Translations under genes and position numbers: made by a program
The notes under the pieces: model-generated
Told to the model about the DNA's origin: nothing
The model's input: only the letters and a program-made list of their open reading frames with translations
Databases searched by the model: none
Shown here: one piece after another, positions 1 to 11,958 of the stretch
How positions within the stretch are numbered: position 1 is the first letter of the stretch
Layout: the number at the start of each line of letters is the position of its first letter
NCBI GenBank assembly: GCA_009733575.1
Contig: ML769384.1
Coordinates: 251,257 to 315,256 of the forward strand
DNA length: 64,000 bases
Source: Gymnopus androsaceus JB14
Taxonomy: Eukaryota; Basidiomycota; Agaricomycetes; Agaricales; Omphalotaceae
Reading direction: 5' to 3'

Positions 1-192
1 TGGTTACCCGACTCATCATATGCAGCCTCGGTTGGGGTTCATTGCTTGAGATCAGTCGTACTGCAATTTCGTCGGCGTGTTGTTGACGAGGAGGCTTATA
101 GATCCCTGTACGATTTGGACAGGCAGGGCCTGCGAGTGGTCATTGCGGGGATGGATCCAGAGCTAGAAAGTACGGTCAAAGTATATCAATGA
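1..192 (+). CDS. C-terminal end of an F-box-type protein (partial)
   Basis: Frame 1 is open from the first base to a TGA at 190-192 and gives 63 residues, so the gene enters the window from the left. The last 40 residues contain a DEEAYRSLYDLDRQGLRV segment. It resembles the C-terminus of the F-box gene at 22249-24077, which has DEKVYEPLMQLDRQGMRV in the same place. That shared tail is the only reason for the family call. The F-box and leucine-rich part lie outside the window. The residues after the shared segment differ, so this is a paralogue and not a recent copy. F-box proteins of this kind usually recruit targets to SCF ubiquitin ligases. Confidence 0.5.
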   Translation, partial: WLPDSSYAASVGVHCLRSVVLQFRRRVVDEEAYRSLYDLDRQGLRVVIAGMDPELESTVKVYQ

Positions 193-1127
193 ACGCGGAG
201 ACTTGTTCTCGGTCAGTTGCTTACTTCCAATACGTGTCGTTAATTCACTGTTTTTTGTTGCTCTTTATCGTCCAAATGACAGTGATGACGGAGACAACAA
301 ACACGAAGATGACGCCCGCTCGGATGAACCTCAGTGGTGTAGTAGAACGTAGATTTGATGTTCGACGTTACTGTATATTTATAAGCCGCATCTCACCAGC
401 AGTCAGCGTAATTGTTGATATTTCGTTCAGCAGCGAGACGCATTCCCAAGTATCGTGGCCGGAGGAGCAACCCATGTATGGACAACGGTGAGGTATGCTG
501 CATGCAACAGGCTGTAAAAAGACGAACGGCGAAGAGAAACGACCAAAATGAGCCTTCCTCATTCTTTTAAGGGGTGTACAAGGGTTAGAATCCGGCTCTA
601 GCAAAGGAAGGTTTCATACATTACTCCAGATTAACTTACTAGCGATGACCTGACAAGTTGTGGTATCGAATCTGTGCGCCGCGAGGAAAAGAAGCACACG
701 ATAGGTAGGATCACTGATCTTGGCCATTTCAATCCATTCAAACTTGCCAAAGCGTCGCGAAGCCGATCAAAATTAGCGCGGCGTGCGCGGTCCGATGAAG
801 CCTTTCATCGAGCGTCGAGCATCTACGATTCCTTTGGTATTTGGCACTCAGTGGGGCACTCAAAAGGTCATTATGTGGTAATTTATTTATTGAACCCAAG
901 GAACAAGAATATTATATCTATCCGGCATCATGCGTCGCCAAGAAAACGTGGGTGCTATAGTGCTACAGTGTGTCGTGAAATTTAATAGTACAACTCGTTA
1001 CTGGTATGAGATATGCAGGGTGGGTTTCACTACTCCGGGCACATATGAGCGGACTATCAACAGCAATAATATTGAAGAACGCACTTTTAATGTCGTTGGT
1101 CATTACTTCTTTTGGCATTCGACTGTT
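193..1127. other. No recognisable gene
   Basis: Only short reading frames of about 70-105 codons on both strands, with no recognisable domain and no convincing exon chain. The stretch follows the end of the F-box gene and may be its 3' region plus degraded sequence. Confidence 0.5.
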
Positions 1128-1461
1128 TCATTCGACTGTTTTCCATAGTCTTTGACCTGTACGCCTTCAAGGAACTCCATGAGGCTTCCGAAGAAACGAG
1201 AGACATTTACTCACCCTCCACTCTTCTGCCAATAGGTGTATCTTCGTCTGTTTCGGAATCACTGCTGTTTGTTCGTCGAGCGAATCTCGTCGACGACTTT
1301 CTTCGTGTGGAGAGTTTTGTTCTGGTTGGGCGACTGACCCCTGTAACTTCGGAGGGAACCGAGTTCCATTGGCGCAGAGTATGTGCTGCCATCTGGCGGG
1401 AGTAGTTTCGTTTCTTGTCTTCGAGTGAGAGGACAGTAGTAGCAGCCATGGCCATCTTCAT
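1128..1461 (-). CDS. Small basic hypothetical protein (tentative, two exons)
   Basis: The reading frame starts MKMAMAATT at 1461 and runs to about residue 82. A good donor (GTGAGT, intron about 1157-1214) is followed by an exon ending QRLWKTVE and TGA at 1128-1130, giving roughly 91 residues. The middle (KKRNYSRQMAAHTLRQWN) looks like a helical, positively charged segment, followed by an Arg/Ser/Thr-rich tail. I do not recognise the family. It is included because a consensus splice donor ends the open frame exactly where the coding character stops. It could be a shadow frame. Confidence 0.3.
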
Positions 1462-2270
1462 ATTTCGAAGAGAGCCTGAAGGCGATAGTAAAGGTAAAGA
1501 AATATTGGCTTGATTGCTTCTGTTCAAGGAGAGAATAAATACTTTTCGTTTAGGTAGCACTCCAAAATGAATAGTGCATTCGCTAGAAATGACGTCGGGA
1601 GTCGTCCTTTGTATATTCAGTGGAGTGGAGTGCTTCGCCTCTGTAGATTTTCCACGTGCTCGTGCTCCGAGGTCAAGCATCGCTCCGCTTCGACATTTCC
1701 GTTTTCAACGTACTTGGAGGAGGTTTTTTAGGTTGAATCAGATATTATTTGCAGACCCCGCAAATTTTCCAGTGTCGCGTTCATTCTAAGTCTCTGTCTC
1801 TACTCCTTGTGCTCAATCATGCTATGCTATCAAAAAATGCAGTCATCCTTTCGTCAAGTTTTCCAGTGACACCCATTACATAGAATGTCGATCTTTTTCC
1901 TGTGGTAGTATTTTTTCATCAAGTTGCACTTCCATGAGTTACCGTGAAATTCAGAAATTCAATGTCGCTTGGATGTGTTGGAGTACGTGGAGTCGAGCGA
2001 GTATTCAGACAATTTGGATCTGCCACATACCACGAGACTTCAAGTACTAGGGATTAAGCTCAGATGAAGCGCTACTATCCATTCGCGTCATATTTTTCGT
2101 CAGTCCTGCTAATGATGTAGAAACTTCCATATTTCTCCAAAAGGAACTTACTATCGTATCAAGATTATTCCTTGGCCAACGTCAGAAAATTTCGTCTTCA
2201 TCTCGTCATCCAAGTTTGTTCCGTATCGAGCCCTTGCAAGAGCCTCATAGCGTCCAAACAGGATAGGTAG
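1462..2270. other. No recognisable gene
   Basis: Nothing but short random frames. Composition is like the neighbouring non-coding DNA. Confidence 0.5.
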
Positions 2271-2332
2271 ATACATACAGTATGTATGGAGCAAAAGTTA
2301 GCGGATGCAAAAAGGCGCTAACCTTTTGCTCC
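2271..2332. repeat. Nested inverted repeats, foldback-like
   Basis: Two inverted repeats lie end to end. The first is ATACATAC at 2271-2278 and its complement at 2280-2287, one base apart. The second has arms at 2288-2303 (GGAGCAAAAGTTAGCG) and 2316-2332, which match over 16 bases with one extra base in the right arm and a 12-base loop. The structure is typical of a MITE remnant or a recombination hairpin. No target-site duplication could be assigned. Confidence 0.6.
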
Positions 2333-3480
2333 AAGCTTTGGAGCAGAACTTACTCTCCACTATGTTTTTCCATGACCATTGATATCAACGTATCAACCCT
2401 GGTAATTAGCCTGAAATTGGCCTGAATTCGAGCACGGTACTCATGTATTTAAGGACTTTGATTAAATAGGTGAGTTTTTCCTGTTTTCACCGCGCACTCT
2501 TCCACTAAGCATTCTGCCAGCCTTTCGGGTGATCGTACACAGGCTCCTGCTCCCTCTTGCCAGCATTAGGCTGGAGCCCTATCATCGCAAACCTTCAGAA
2601 CAGTCTAGAGGTGATGTATGAGTCAGTGGCGAGTCGATCATGTCGTTCAAGGAGTGAGGAAATATAGCACGGAAGAGCACAGAAAGGCGGACTTGGGCTC
2701 ACTCGACACAGCAGGACATAGAGTCGATCTTGGCCTCCAGAAATTTATGCAAACGTGAATGGAGTTTCTGGAGCTCGAGGTGTTCATGGTGAGCAACATA
2801 TCATATTATACTCACTTGTTTTGCTCAATACTTATTGAAGTTCGAAGAACCTTCAACATACTACCATTTGTTTTTCATTGGAGCGCAGGACCAGCGAATG
2901 GTCTGTGCTACGAACGAGTAGACCCGACAAAGCCCTTTGGATTAATATGTATCCTAGAAAATTGGGAGACATCCCGATTAGATAAATCATCCCAACTTCC
3001 AATCGGATATACCAAAGCAGAAGTATCCAGGACCTCATGCTACAATCGTATAAGAGACCTTCAGCTTCCCCGATCCCTTCAAAAGTGGGAGGTTCCCGTT
3101 CAATGACTCCCCGAACTGGGAGGCGCGCACCGTACTGTTTCGAGTAGACTAAACTCTGATTTGGAAAGCAGCTCGTCGATCGAAGCCCATTCGTCCCACT
3201 GAGCCAGAGCATAGGCCAGAGAAATCTTCAACTGGATTCGCAGATGCATCAGGTAGGACAGTTAGGACAATGACAAGACGTCGTAGAGGAAGCCCACGGT
3301 TATCCTTAGTGTCAACGCAGAGCGGAGTGGTGTGAAGAGGCCACGGATCCAAGACATGAGAGTATCAAAAGACATATACAACGCAACTACTGCAACTGCG
3401 TAGATTGGACGTGTACCCGAGATGGAAAAGTCGGTCCGTTCCGGAGTCTAAGAAGGTAACGATGAGAAAAAAACCAGGAG
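2333..3480. other. No recognisable gene
   Basis: A frame of 115 codons at 2759-3106 (+) and one of 119 codons on the other strand overlap each other. Neither has a recognisable domain or splice context. I regard both as chance or decayed sequence. Confidence 0.4.
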
Positions 3481-3499
3481 TGAGCGAAAGAACGTAGAG

Positions 3500-4190
3500 T
3501 TTGAAGCACCGTTATGGAGCTCTAATTCTCGAGCCTAAATAGAGCCAAGATACTGCTGCCTGAGCATACCGAGTGTCCTTTCCGATTGTGACCACTTTGA
3601 TATGCAACCATTGAAGATTTTGAAATTCAAATGGTCTTTGAACCAAGTAGCGAACGCGACAAGAACGCGATTAGCTCCTGCTTGAATTCGAGCTGTAATC
3701 TATCGAGTTGGATCGATCGAGGTGGAAAACCACAGTCGTTGTCATCGTCCCTGTCATAGTATCTGAGCCCAGATCCCAATTCTCGCAAATTAGGCGAGCA
3801 TTCAGCACTTTGAGATGGGCCATAATGTCGCCACTACTGCGAATGTAAAGATAAAAAATTGAACGAGGGAGAGTTGAGTTACCGAAAGAACCCTGAGCAT
3901 GTCAGTCAATGCCTCTTTCAGTGAATAGGAGATCATTCCATTTGACACGCAATGCTACTTTATTCACGCCAACGTTGGAAAGCCGTTGTATGATGTTAGC
4001 TGTAGCAGTGTACACTGCTTCTTGGTAACCGACGACCGAGTCGTAGAATTTCTCAAACCTAAGCACCAGCAAGGACCGGACGTATGATGTCAGATGGTGG
4101 TTTGCATCGAATGACGAGGCAAGGCCTTTAGAAAACCCTCGGCGTCGTCACCGCACTACTACTTGAGATATGAGGTAGTGCCAAGTCGAG
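3500..4190 (-). pseudogene. Coding-like remnants, unidentified
   Basis: On the minus strand several patches read like protein but cannot be joined in one frame. One of about 70 codons covers roughly 4125-3915 (with FEKFYDSVVGYQEAVYTATA) and ends at a TGA near 3915. Another lies at about 3790-3650 (with LRELGSGLRYYDRDDD). Both are low in stops and rich in ordinary codons. They look like fragments of a decayed accessory gene upstream or downstream of the broken F-box-like gene at 4540-5481. No family was recognised. Confidence 0.35.
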
Positions 4191-4539
4191 GACAATTTGG
4201 CGGAAGATGCCCCTGCTGAGAAGAGTAAACCCAGGCTCTTCCTACGCCGAGTGCACAGTCGAGAAGAGCACCTCTATCAAGATAGAAGTTTTCTAGGATG
4301 GATTCCACCAGTTCGTTGGGTAGTGGTTTCACCGTGGTGGTTAGTGAGTAACACGGTGAGTAACACGGTCACAGTTTTTGAATCCAATGGACGACCATCA
4401 CTGACAGAGCCTCAAAGCAGAGGCTACACTTACAGGAGCCGCGAAGCAACATGAAGCAATGGAAGCGGCAGCACTCCCGGAGAGTATTATGATTGTGTAT
4501 CGTTAATACACAACGGGCTGAGCTCAGACGCATCCCGTT

Positions 4540-5481
4540 CAAGAACGAGTTTGGATTGACTCATGCTGTCGCAGTTTCCAACAGCACCCTCTATCCACAA
4601 CATTCTCCTTCCACATTTTCGTCTCTGTCCATCTCTTCGGTCTGAAGAGAAGCGTGAACTTCGACCCAAGCAAACGTTGTATCGAGGAAGAGGTCATCCT
4701 CGAATCGCTTCCCGGTTTTGTACGCGTGATAAACGCGATTTTGGCCAGTTTTGGAGATTGGAGGAACATACCCGAGAGAAAACCATCATAGTTTGGATAT
4801 GCACCTCTAGGGAAGGAGAAGGAGGCTTCTACGAGGTTGGTGTACCTTGGTACCTGGAGTAGTGCAGAAGGCGGAAAAGTCGACAAGGGTGTCGCGGGAT
4901 CCAATGACATGCAAGGTCTCAATTTGTGAAAAAATGTCACCTTGCTCCTGATGAAGTATGCGGGGAGCATTATCCATCACTGTGACGTGTTTTAGTGAGA
5001 GAGGAAGTTGAAGATCGAAGTGGATGGGGGCTGCGGAAGGATCCTTTCGTATCGCCGTGCATAGTATATCCCAATCTACCAATTCTCGTATTCCACAGGC
5101 AAGAGAGACAAGATTTGGGCAATTTATGATGATGAATATTATCCTGGTTCTATCATCAAATGCCGTAGGAGAAGAGTCTGGGATCAGCCATAAATGCTTC
5201 AAGCGACGCGCCAAATGTGGACTCGCTTTAATCCAGGTCATAAAAGGTTCGACCTGGGATTTCCTGGAAATCACGATCGGAAGGAATGGGATGCATTCGA
5301 CGCGTATGAGATTGTAGATCACTTTGGATGTCAGGAGGAGGGCACGATAGGTTGCTTGTGACTGTGAGCCTGCTAAACAGAGAATTTCAAGGGAGATTTC
5401 GATGGGGAGTTCACCGAAACTCGGCGATTTTGGAGATTTTGCAGAGGATATCGATAATGTCTCGTTATTCTCCACGTCCAT
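4540..5481 (-). pseudogene. F-box-like protein, frame-broken
   Basis: The ATG at 5481 opens a 224-codon frame whose residues 20-50 (LPIEISLEILCLAG ... TSKVIYNL) fit an F-box-like helix set. The following part resembles the leucine-rich regions of agaricomycete F-box proteins. The frame then runs into an unrelated tail. Homology-like sequence continues one frame over from about 4865 to 4590 (YTNLVEASFSFPRGAYPNYD ... LFRPKRW). No GT-AG intron joins the two, so a single-base shift near 4860-4880 is the simplest reading. It may be a pseudogene or a base-calling error. Expected role if intact is SCF-type target recruitment. Confidence 0.5.
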
Positions 5482-5576
5482 CCGAAAAGTTTATCAATAT
5501 CGAGATGATTTATCAGTGCAAGCAAGATCTACCGTACAACGAGGTGGTAGAGGAGCTGGATGAAGAAAGCATTACC

Positions 5577-5675
5577 GGGGGTATAGCTCAGCTGGGAGAG
5601 CAGCAGACTGAAGTGCCAAGCCCAGACTGTGAAGCATTCTTCTGAAGGTCCCGCGTTCGATCCGCGGTACCCCCA
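5577..5675 (+). tRNA. tRNA-Phe (GAA) with a 26-nt intron
   Basis: The acceptor stem is GGGGGTA (5577-5583) paired with TACCCCC (5668-5674), with discriminator A at 5675. The D arm contains AGCTCAGCTGGGAGAGC and the T arm is CCGCG-TTCGATC-CGCGG. The anticodon GAA is at 5610-5612 after C-T. The canonical intron position follows G37, and 5614-5639 is the intron; removal leaves a 73-nt tRNA. The anticodon stem is GCAGA with TCTGA, leaving one terminal mismatch (G27-A43). Transcription is expected from internal A and B boxes by RNA polymerase III. Confidence 0.93.
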
Positions 5676-6427
5676 ATATTATCGCTTCATAAGCTTGATT
5701 CTCTGTTTTTTGTTTTTGTTTTCCTTACATTTGCACGATAGAAGCTAATGAGCAAAGCCCGAGACCCATTCGAGGGCTCAAGCTGCACAAAACGATACAT
5801 TACACTCGAAGATCGAGCAAAGAACCAAGACACAGTATACGATACAGCCAAAAGCACACAGATAAAGAATAACACAGCTGCAGGCAACCAAGATAAAAAA
5901 ACAAGACAAAAGTTCCGAGCAGAACGAGCATTAAGGAGGACCAAAAGGCCAGGAAGAATTAAATCTGGAGGATAACGATAATAGGAGTAAGTAGTGGACC
6001 AGTAGACCGATAGACCCAGCGTTAGCGTAAAACGTGATGATGGTGATGAAAGAGATGCTACACATTCGGAAACCTGCGAAGACGATGAGGGATTATGATG
6101 AGCGTATAAAAACACAGCAAGAGAAGGGAAAAGAGTCAGGATGCCAATGCAATAAGAAATGCAAATAGGACGAATATGCAGAGAAAATAAGATATGCGAA
6201 AAGAGAGAAAGTCCGTTGACACGTCGTTGTTGTTAATGAGTTTTTCGTGAATTGAGGCGAGAGAAAGCCAAGGATGATGAGACGTCGTCTCCACACGAGA
6301 GACGCGGGTCGATCGTGATAAAGCGTGGCGAGCAGGAGGCAAGTTTGGAACCCGTACACCAGGATTCGGGTTCCAAGCATATCCCACTAGCAGTGAGAGT
6401 AAAAAACAATCGTGATGAGCCATTCAA
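5676..6427. other. Region between tRNA-Phe and the BTG gene
   Basis: Several overlapping minus-strand frames encode hydrophobic, Ser/Leu-rich peptides, but they lack splice or domain support. The stretch probably includes the 3' untranslated region of the BTG gene that ends at 6428. Confidence 0.5.
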
Positions 6428-7459
6428 TTAAACGCGGACCGCACGCCAGTTGCCAAAAGGAGGCTGCTGGGGGATGGAAGCGTTGTTTGCCTTTCTGAGG
6501 CCGTTCGTCCTGTCCTTGGTAGGGCCGCCGCCGAGCATGACACCGCCAGTCAACACAGTGGTCTTTCCGCCGTCGTAAGGGGTCACCTCGGTCTTGGACG
6601 AGTCAACAAAGACACGAGCCTGTCGGCACGTTCCCGGCGGGACAGCTGGCAAGGAGATGCGTTGGACGAGACGGTGGTGTTAGAAGAGGAATGCGAGAAG
6701 CCCGAGCTCGAGTTGGACGAGCGGGAGCTGCTACGCGAGTGGGAGGAAGAGGCGGAGATGGAAGAGGCAGTGGAGAAGGGCGACGAAGAACGGACGGTAG
6801 GGATAATAAGCTTGTCCAGACCCCAAGTAGAGGATTTAGTCTGCTGAGCGATCATCGTGAAAATCTGCTCGTCCTCGTCGAATTCATTCTCCATAAGCTG
6901 CTGAGCAATTGTGCGGCTCTGGCCCTGTGAAACATGAATGAGCAAGTACATCCAGGAAGGAAAAATGTAGCAGTACCTTGGTAGCAAGAGTAGGAACAGT
7001 TGGAGAAGGTACTTCGTCAGCCCAAATGGTGATGAGCTTGCAGTCGGGTGAGCCTTTCATTCCGTAGCGAACTGAAACGCAGCCAGGGTCAACGAAAAAG
7101 TCGAATTCCCTTCCGCCGAGCAGAGCGATCCAATCAAACCACTGGACACCTGAAGCCACGCATGCAGAGTAGATCACACGAGGAGGCAGACACTCTGGAG
7201 AAAGAGTCAGGCAGCGACGACCTGATCCTAAAGATACATTATGAGCAAATGACTCGTCTGAGAGATGAAAGTAGGAATTACCTCGCAGAGGCTCTTTTGC
7301 TACCCACAGAGGCTGGTAGTGAGCGGTAAGATTGGCTTCGAGAATAAGCTGCAGCTTGATGATGGTTGTAGCAGAGTACTGGACAATTAAAGGCCTCGTA
7401 AGGTAAGAAATGGCATGGCCGAGAGTGACAGAAAGGCTGGTGGATGGGTTGAAGGCCAT
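6428..7459 (-). CDS. BTG/Tob anti-proliferative domain protein
   Basis: The ATG is at 7459. Exon 1 reads to ...LTAHYQPLWVAKEPLRG. Intron 7228-7281 is removed to give PLRGSGRRCLTLSPECLPP, and intron 6925-6976 joins LATK to GQSRTIAQQL. The first 120 residues match the BTG/Tob domain: box A around the HYxPLW segment and box B around FDFFVDPGCVSVRYG. Family members in animals bridge CCR4-NOT deadenylases and slow proliferation. Fungal copies are less studied. After the domain comes an acidic and then Ser-rich linker. The C-terminus (CRQARVFVD ... NWRAVRV) is in another frame. A weak 89-nt intron (about 6645-6733) restores phase, otherwise there is an indel here. The domain call is secure, the C-terminal splice is not. 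Confidence 0.8.
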
Positions 7460-8407
7460 TTTAGTGAAGAATATGCGTTAAAAGTAGAGAGAAATCGCCC
7501 GGCGATAGAGAGAGTTATGTGCGTGGAATCGAAAGACGTGGATGCAAAGAGAGAGAGAGATGCAAGATGCTGCGTAAATTACTTGATACAAGACGTCGAA
7601 TGTGTAGCGGAGCTGGGTCTAATGAACGGAACCTACTGCGTGTTAGCCAAGAAATACAATCCTTATTAGCTTTTACACTCACCGATTAAAGAGAGTAGAA
7701 CTGGCCCAAAAACTGGAATGAGAATTTGCTCGCTTCATTGTACTCTTTATATCGATCCAAAGAACAAAAGGACCTGAGTACCACGAGGTTTTGGAGAACA
7801 ATAAGAATGAAAGAACAAAGCCAACCTTTATTCGGACTCCCACGGGCGCTGTTACCTTGTTGTTTTTTGCCGTAAGTACAAAGTTCTTTCGTTAGTCGGG
7901 ACATCACTTTAGCATAGAATGTAGAGATCTTTCCCTTCAGGAAGAAGGCACAAAGATGCCTTTATTAATTGTTATCGGGCAATGATAATGTTCGGGAATG
8001 TAATTGTAAAAGCTCTATATTTGGAGCGTCTGGAAGTATGCTTGCTTCTTCTTAGCAAGCGAAGAGTCTGTCAGAATGTCGCGTACCGTTATGTAGGAAA
8101 GCCCTTTCACCTCCTTCTGGAACCCCCTCGGCGAGTAGCATGCATATATGCGCAGTGACGTTCTTCTAGTTTTATAAGTAAAAGTAGCACTTGTAGCTGG
8201 ATAGCTTGATACGTAGCTGGAGACATATTATGTACATACACAGCACAGAACTGGAAGAACAACAATTAGTATTGAAAGCAGATTATAATTAAAAATACAA
8301 AAACCCGAGCGGAGGAATGCAAAGCTGTTAAAACAAGAAAACTTTGGAATGTAGATCTGATCGAGACGTCTTCCAGAACTTCAACCTGTACTCTGACAAA
8401 GGCCGAG
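7460..8407. other. Intergenic region, BTG promoter side
   Basis: No recognisable coding sequence, only frames of up to 84 codons without domain or splice support. Contains the upstream region of the BTG gene and the 3' flank of the Zn2Cys6 gene. Confidence 0.5.
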
Positions 8408-11400
8408 TCACTGTCCATACACTTGACCGTACGGCAATCCCGTCCCCGCTCCTGCTCCGCCTCCGCCTCCTGCTCCTATTCCTGTTCCCATACCGCCCGA
8501 GCTCTGCAAAGACCTCAAGAAAGCGTCGATATCCGCATCGAACTCAGCATTGGCAGTCGACGGAGGCGCACCAGAGTATACGCTGTTCAAGGCAGGATTC
8601 GGATTCGAATTCGTGCCACCACCATAGTTGTATGAATTATTGTTCTGATTCATCATATACTCGTATCCTTGCTGATTCTGCCGAGACATTTGGTTCGTCA
8701 TCGGCATCTGCTGCTGCTGAGGGGGCGGACCTAATCCTTTCCGTGCCATAAACTCTGCGAAGCGGGTATAGAGTTCTGCAGGGTTGTTCATGAATGCAGG
8801 CGGAGATGTCGATGTCGGTATTGGAGACGATGCAGTAGTAGGAAGTGATGTTGGACTTTGCGTAGTTGAACTTTGAGCTAGCTGTAGTAGCTGTAGATGA
8901 AACGTTGGGGGAGGGTGTAGATGTCGGTGACTGCCGCTGCTGGAATGGAGGATATTGTGGAATTGAATTCTGCGACGACTGAGGCTGCTGCTGCTTTACA
9001 AAATGACGAGAACATGTTTAAATCTGCCGCCGTATTGGAACTGTAAGGGAACATGCCCATATACATCTGCGCAGCCTGAGCTGTCGCTGTAAGCGACTCC
9101 GGGCTTCCCTGCGTCTCCTGGCTTTGTTGTTGCTGCAGCGGTGATGACGCCTCGGGAGAGACCGGCGAGAGTGACGACCGCGCAGGAAATTCGCCGTATT
9201 GCTGCTGATACGCGCTGAATGGGTTCACCTGCGTTTCGATTCCACCATATGTTGTCGAACCTGATGATCCCGCCGCGCCAGAAGAGGATAATCCGATATC
9301 CTCCAGCGCCATGCCCATGACAATACCCGCTTCCTGCATCTGTACCGAAATCGTCGTACCGAAATCCAAACGCGTCGGCATTGAGACCTTCGACGCCTTC
9401 CATTCCGTCAAACTGGGAGCCCATTCCTAGATCTCGAATGTCGATATCTGACATGAAGACATCCATAGCGTTGGACGCTCCCGCCAACGCGTTGAATGTG
9501 TCCACAGAAGGCATGCTCCCGCCTGTCGCGACGTTCGAACGAGCATTTTCGTAATCCTCTGGACTGATAAGCATTGCCCGTCGTAGCCTCCGGACTTTGG
9601 CTGCTATTCGTATCCGTCGTGCTTTCCGGCGACGCAGACGCACTAACACCCTCTGCGTTCTTCGTCCTCTTCTTTGACTTGCCCTTTTTCCCTTTCAAGC
9701 TGAGCAACACATTCTTAGTTCCACCAAACAACGCGACCTTGCTTTCAAACGTAGGAAGTGGATTAACGGGATTCGTGTCTGGGTTGTTGGAGTTTTCGAG
9801 TAGATTTCTAGTACCGTTCTCGCCTTCCGATTCGGGATCGCTGTCGAGCTTGATATGGAACATGGGATCGTTCGGATCTACAGCGCCTGGTCCGAATCCA
9901 ATACCACTTCCTATGCCAGGAGCACCTCTTCCACTTACCGTGCAGTCACCTCCGCTCTGATTCGATCCAGCTCTCGTACCGGCTTTGGCTTCAAGGAACG
10001 CCGTGTACTGCCTAACCGCGCGAGTTCTGAGCTTGCGCAGCATAAGATACGCAGTACGGTGGCGAGCAGATATGTGAGCGTATTTCGCAAACACGCCATC
10101 GACGACAAGGCTAAGGGTCATTAGAGTTTTGGGGGTATAAGTGGATCCTGGGGCACGAGACGCCAGGGCACCTAAAACGAGCTGTAGGTGAAATGTTAGC
10201 CGTAGAAAGAGATCTCACTGGGAATGGAACTTACTCCTGCACTGAAACCATGATAAGTCAAAAACCAGACCCTTCCTGCATATTCAAAGTGCTTCTCTGC
10301 CAGGTCATACAAATCGCGGGAGATAGCTTCTGCAGCATGGTATGCAGCGCTGACGGAAGACGCAAAAGGCGTCTGCGTAGAGTCGAATGGATCAAACGGT
10401 TTGCCATCTTTAGCAGCGGCAGTGCCGTCGAGGATAGCCTGAGCCAAATTTGATCGATGAAGAGTTAGCATTACAGCATTGAGATATTGGTTAGAGTAGA
10501 AAATTTTGAGTGGGTCTTCAGAAGGCTGTGTTTTGGCTACTGGAAGGTGTCGTATTTTCGCGTCGAGTTCGAGGATCTCTCGATACGAGCGTTTAGTTGG
10601 ATGGGCTGAGAGTGCGAGATCCATGATAGGAACGTATGCGTCTCTCGAATACTGGTACCTTAAACTGCAGATATCCGGTTCACCGTCATCGTCGGGAAAT
10701 TCGCAGTCGACAAAAGACAAGGGTGTAGTAGGAGGTCGGCCGAGGGCGATACTGTGGCTAATGTCACTGTGGTATACTTCCCAGAAAAGTAAACGCCGAC
10801 GCTGGACGAGAGGAGGAAGAAGATTCCACCGAGCGGGATCCCGATGGAGACCTGCACCCTGACACAGTTTGGCAGCAAGACCGAGGGCAGCCCAGGCGCT
10901 ATCGCGGGAGTGTTTGCGAGTAACCATACTAAAGTACGTACCCATCAGACCGAGAGCACGAATAGTGTCTTCTCGCGAGTTGCGTTTCTCGTTCGGACTT
11001 TGAAAGCAATCTGACCGCGATGGAACCATTGCTCGGCCTGAACTTCATGCTCCCCATTCAGCAACAGAGGGTTCATATAGACAGCCATGGCGAACGCGAA
11101 GAATACGGCACTCTGGAGGTGAGCTGAGGCTCCGTCAGAACTATACAACTTCGGGAGAACCTCGTCCAACATTTCATCGCGCTTCCATGCTCGAAAGAAG
11201 AGAGAACCATGAGAGAGATAGGTTTCCGCTAGACGACGAGCGTCCTCCTCGGACGGAAGATTAACTGGTTCTTCTGAGACCACGGGACCAACAATAGCAG
11301 TGAAGAGCTCCGGAGTAGGGTGCGGATTGTACTCCTCCCATTCGTCCTCTTCGTCGCTGTTGCTATCGAACATCATCTCTCGAGCAATTAGAGATTCATT

Positions 11401-11958
11401 CCCTCCACTACTTCCAAAGTAATTCGCTTCCCCGTTTTCGCTAAGAGTCAGTGTCCCCAAGCCATCCAACTGCCTCACTGGATCTTCAGGCGGTTCCTCG
11501 TCGGCTCGTCCAATCTTGAGTAATTTGTCATCGAGCAGTGAATGTCCTTTCTCCAAAGCAGCTTCTAGCTCTCTGATTCGTCCAGCCATTATACCGATCT
11601 TGGTCCGGAGCTGACCTACCCTCATTCCACCTTGGTGGACATGAGCGGCACCTGCCTCGAGTACGCCCGAAGGACAAATTGAACTACAACCTCTGCGGCT
11701 GCACGAACCACATGGAATTGTCTATAGAAATCTGGATTAATAGCTAGTTTCCCTGTACCTAGAGAACCTACTCTATCACAACGAAGCTTTAAACGTCTAA
11801 ATCTCATTAATTGGACGCGATTTGAACAGATAAGACTTGACGAACCTACATTCCGCACAACTTAACAAGCCTGCTAGCCGCTTCTCTTCTATAGCTTTCT
11901 GCTGAGATGCAGAGAGCGTTTTCGATGTGCGCCGACTTGGAGGACCTTTGGCAAGCAT
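8408..11958 (-). CDS. Zn2Cys6 transcription factor with fungal-specific TF domain
   Basis: The start is at 11958 (MLAKGPPSRR). Exon 1 ends inside the zinc cluster. A 25-nt exon (11772-11796) lies between introns 11797-11845 and 11722-11771, and the third exon completes it: C-AE-C-RRLKLR-C-DRTIP-C-GS-C-SRRGCSSI-C. A short coiled-coil linker follows (RIRELEAALEKG). The Fungal_trans middle homology region (LMGTYFSMVTRKHSRDSAWAA, GLHRDPARWNL, YHSDISHSIALGRPP) spans about 11030-10235, then intron 10182-10234. The C-terminus is low complexity, Gln/Ser/Asn-rich, with an SKKRTKN basic stretch. Frame breaks occur near 10980, 9570, 9370, 9000 (a four-base homopolymer) and 8870. Targets are unknown. It is divergent from the XPA gene with 404 bp between starts. 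Confidence 0.85.

Noticed and set aside
5687..6423. Four overlapping minus-strand frames of 64-142 codons
   Set aside because: Hydrophobic, low-complexity translations in competing frames, without domain or splice support. They fit the 3' flank of the BTG gene better.
8344..10124. Plus-strand frames of 70-135 codons
   Set aside because: Antisense shadows of the Gln/Ser-rich end of the Zn2Cys6 gene.
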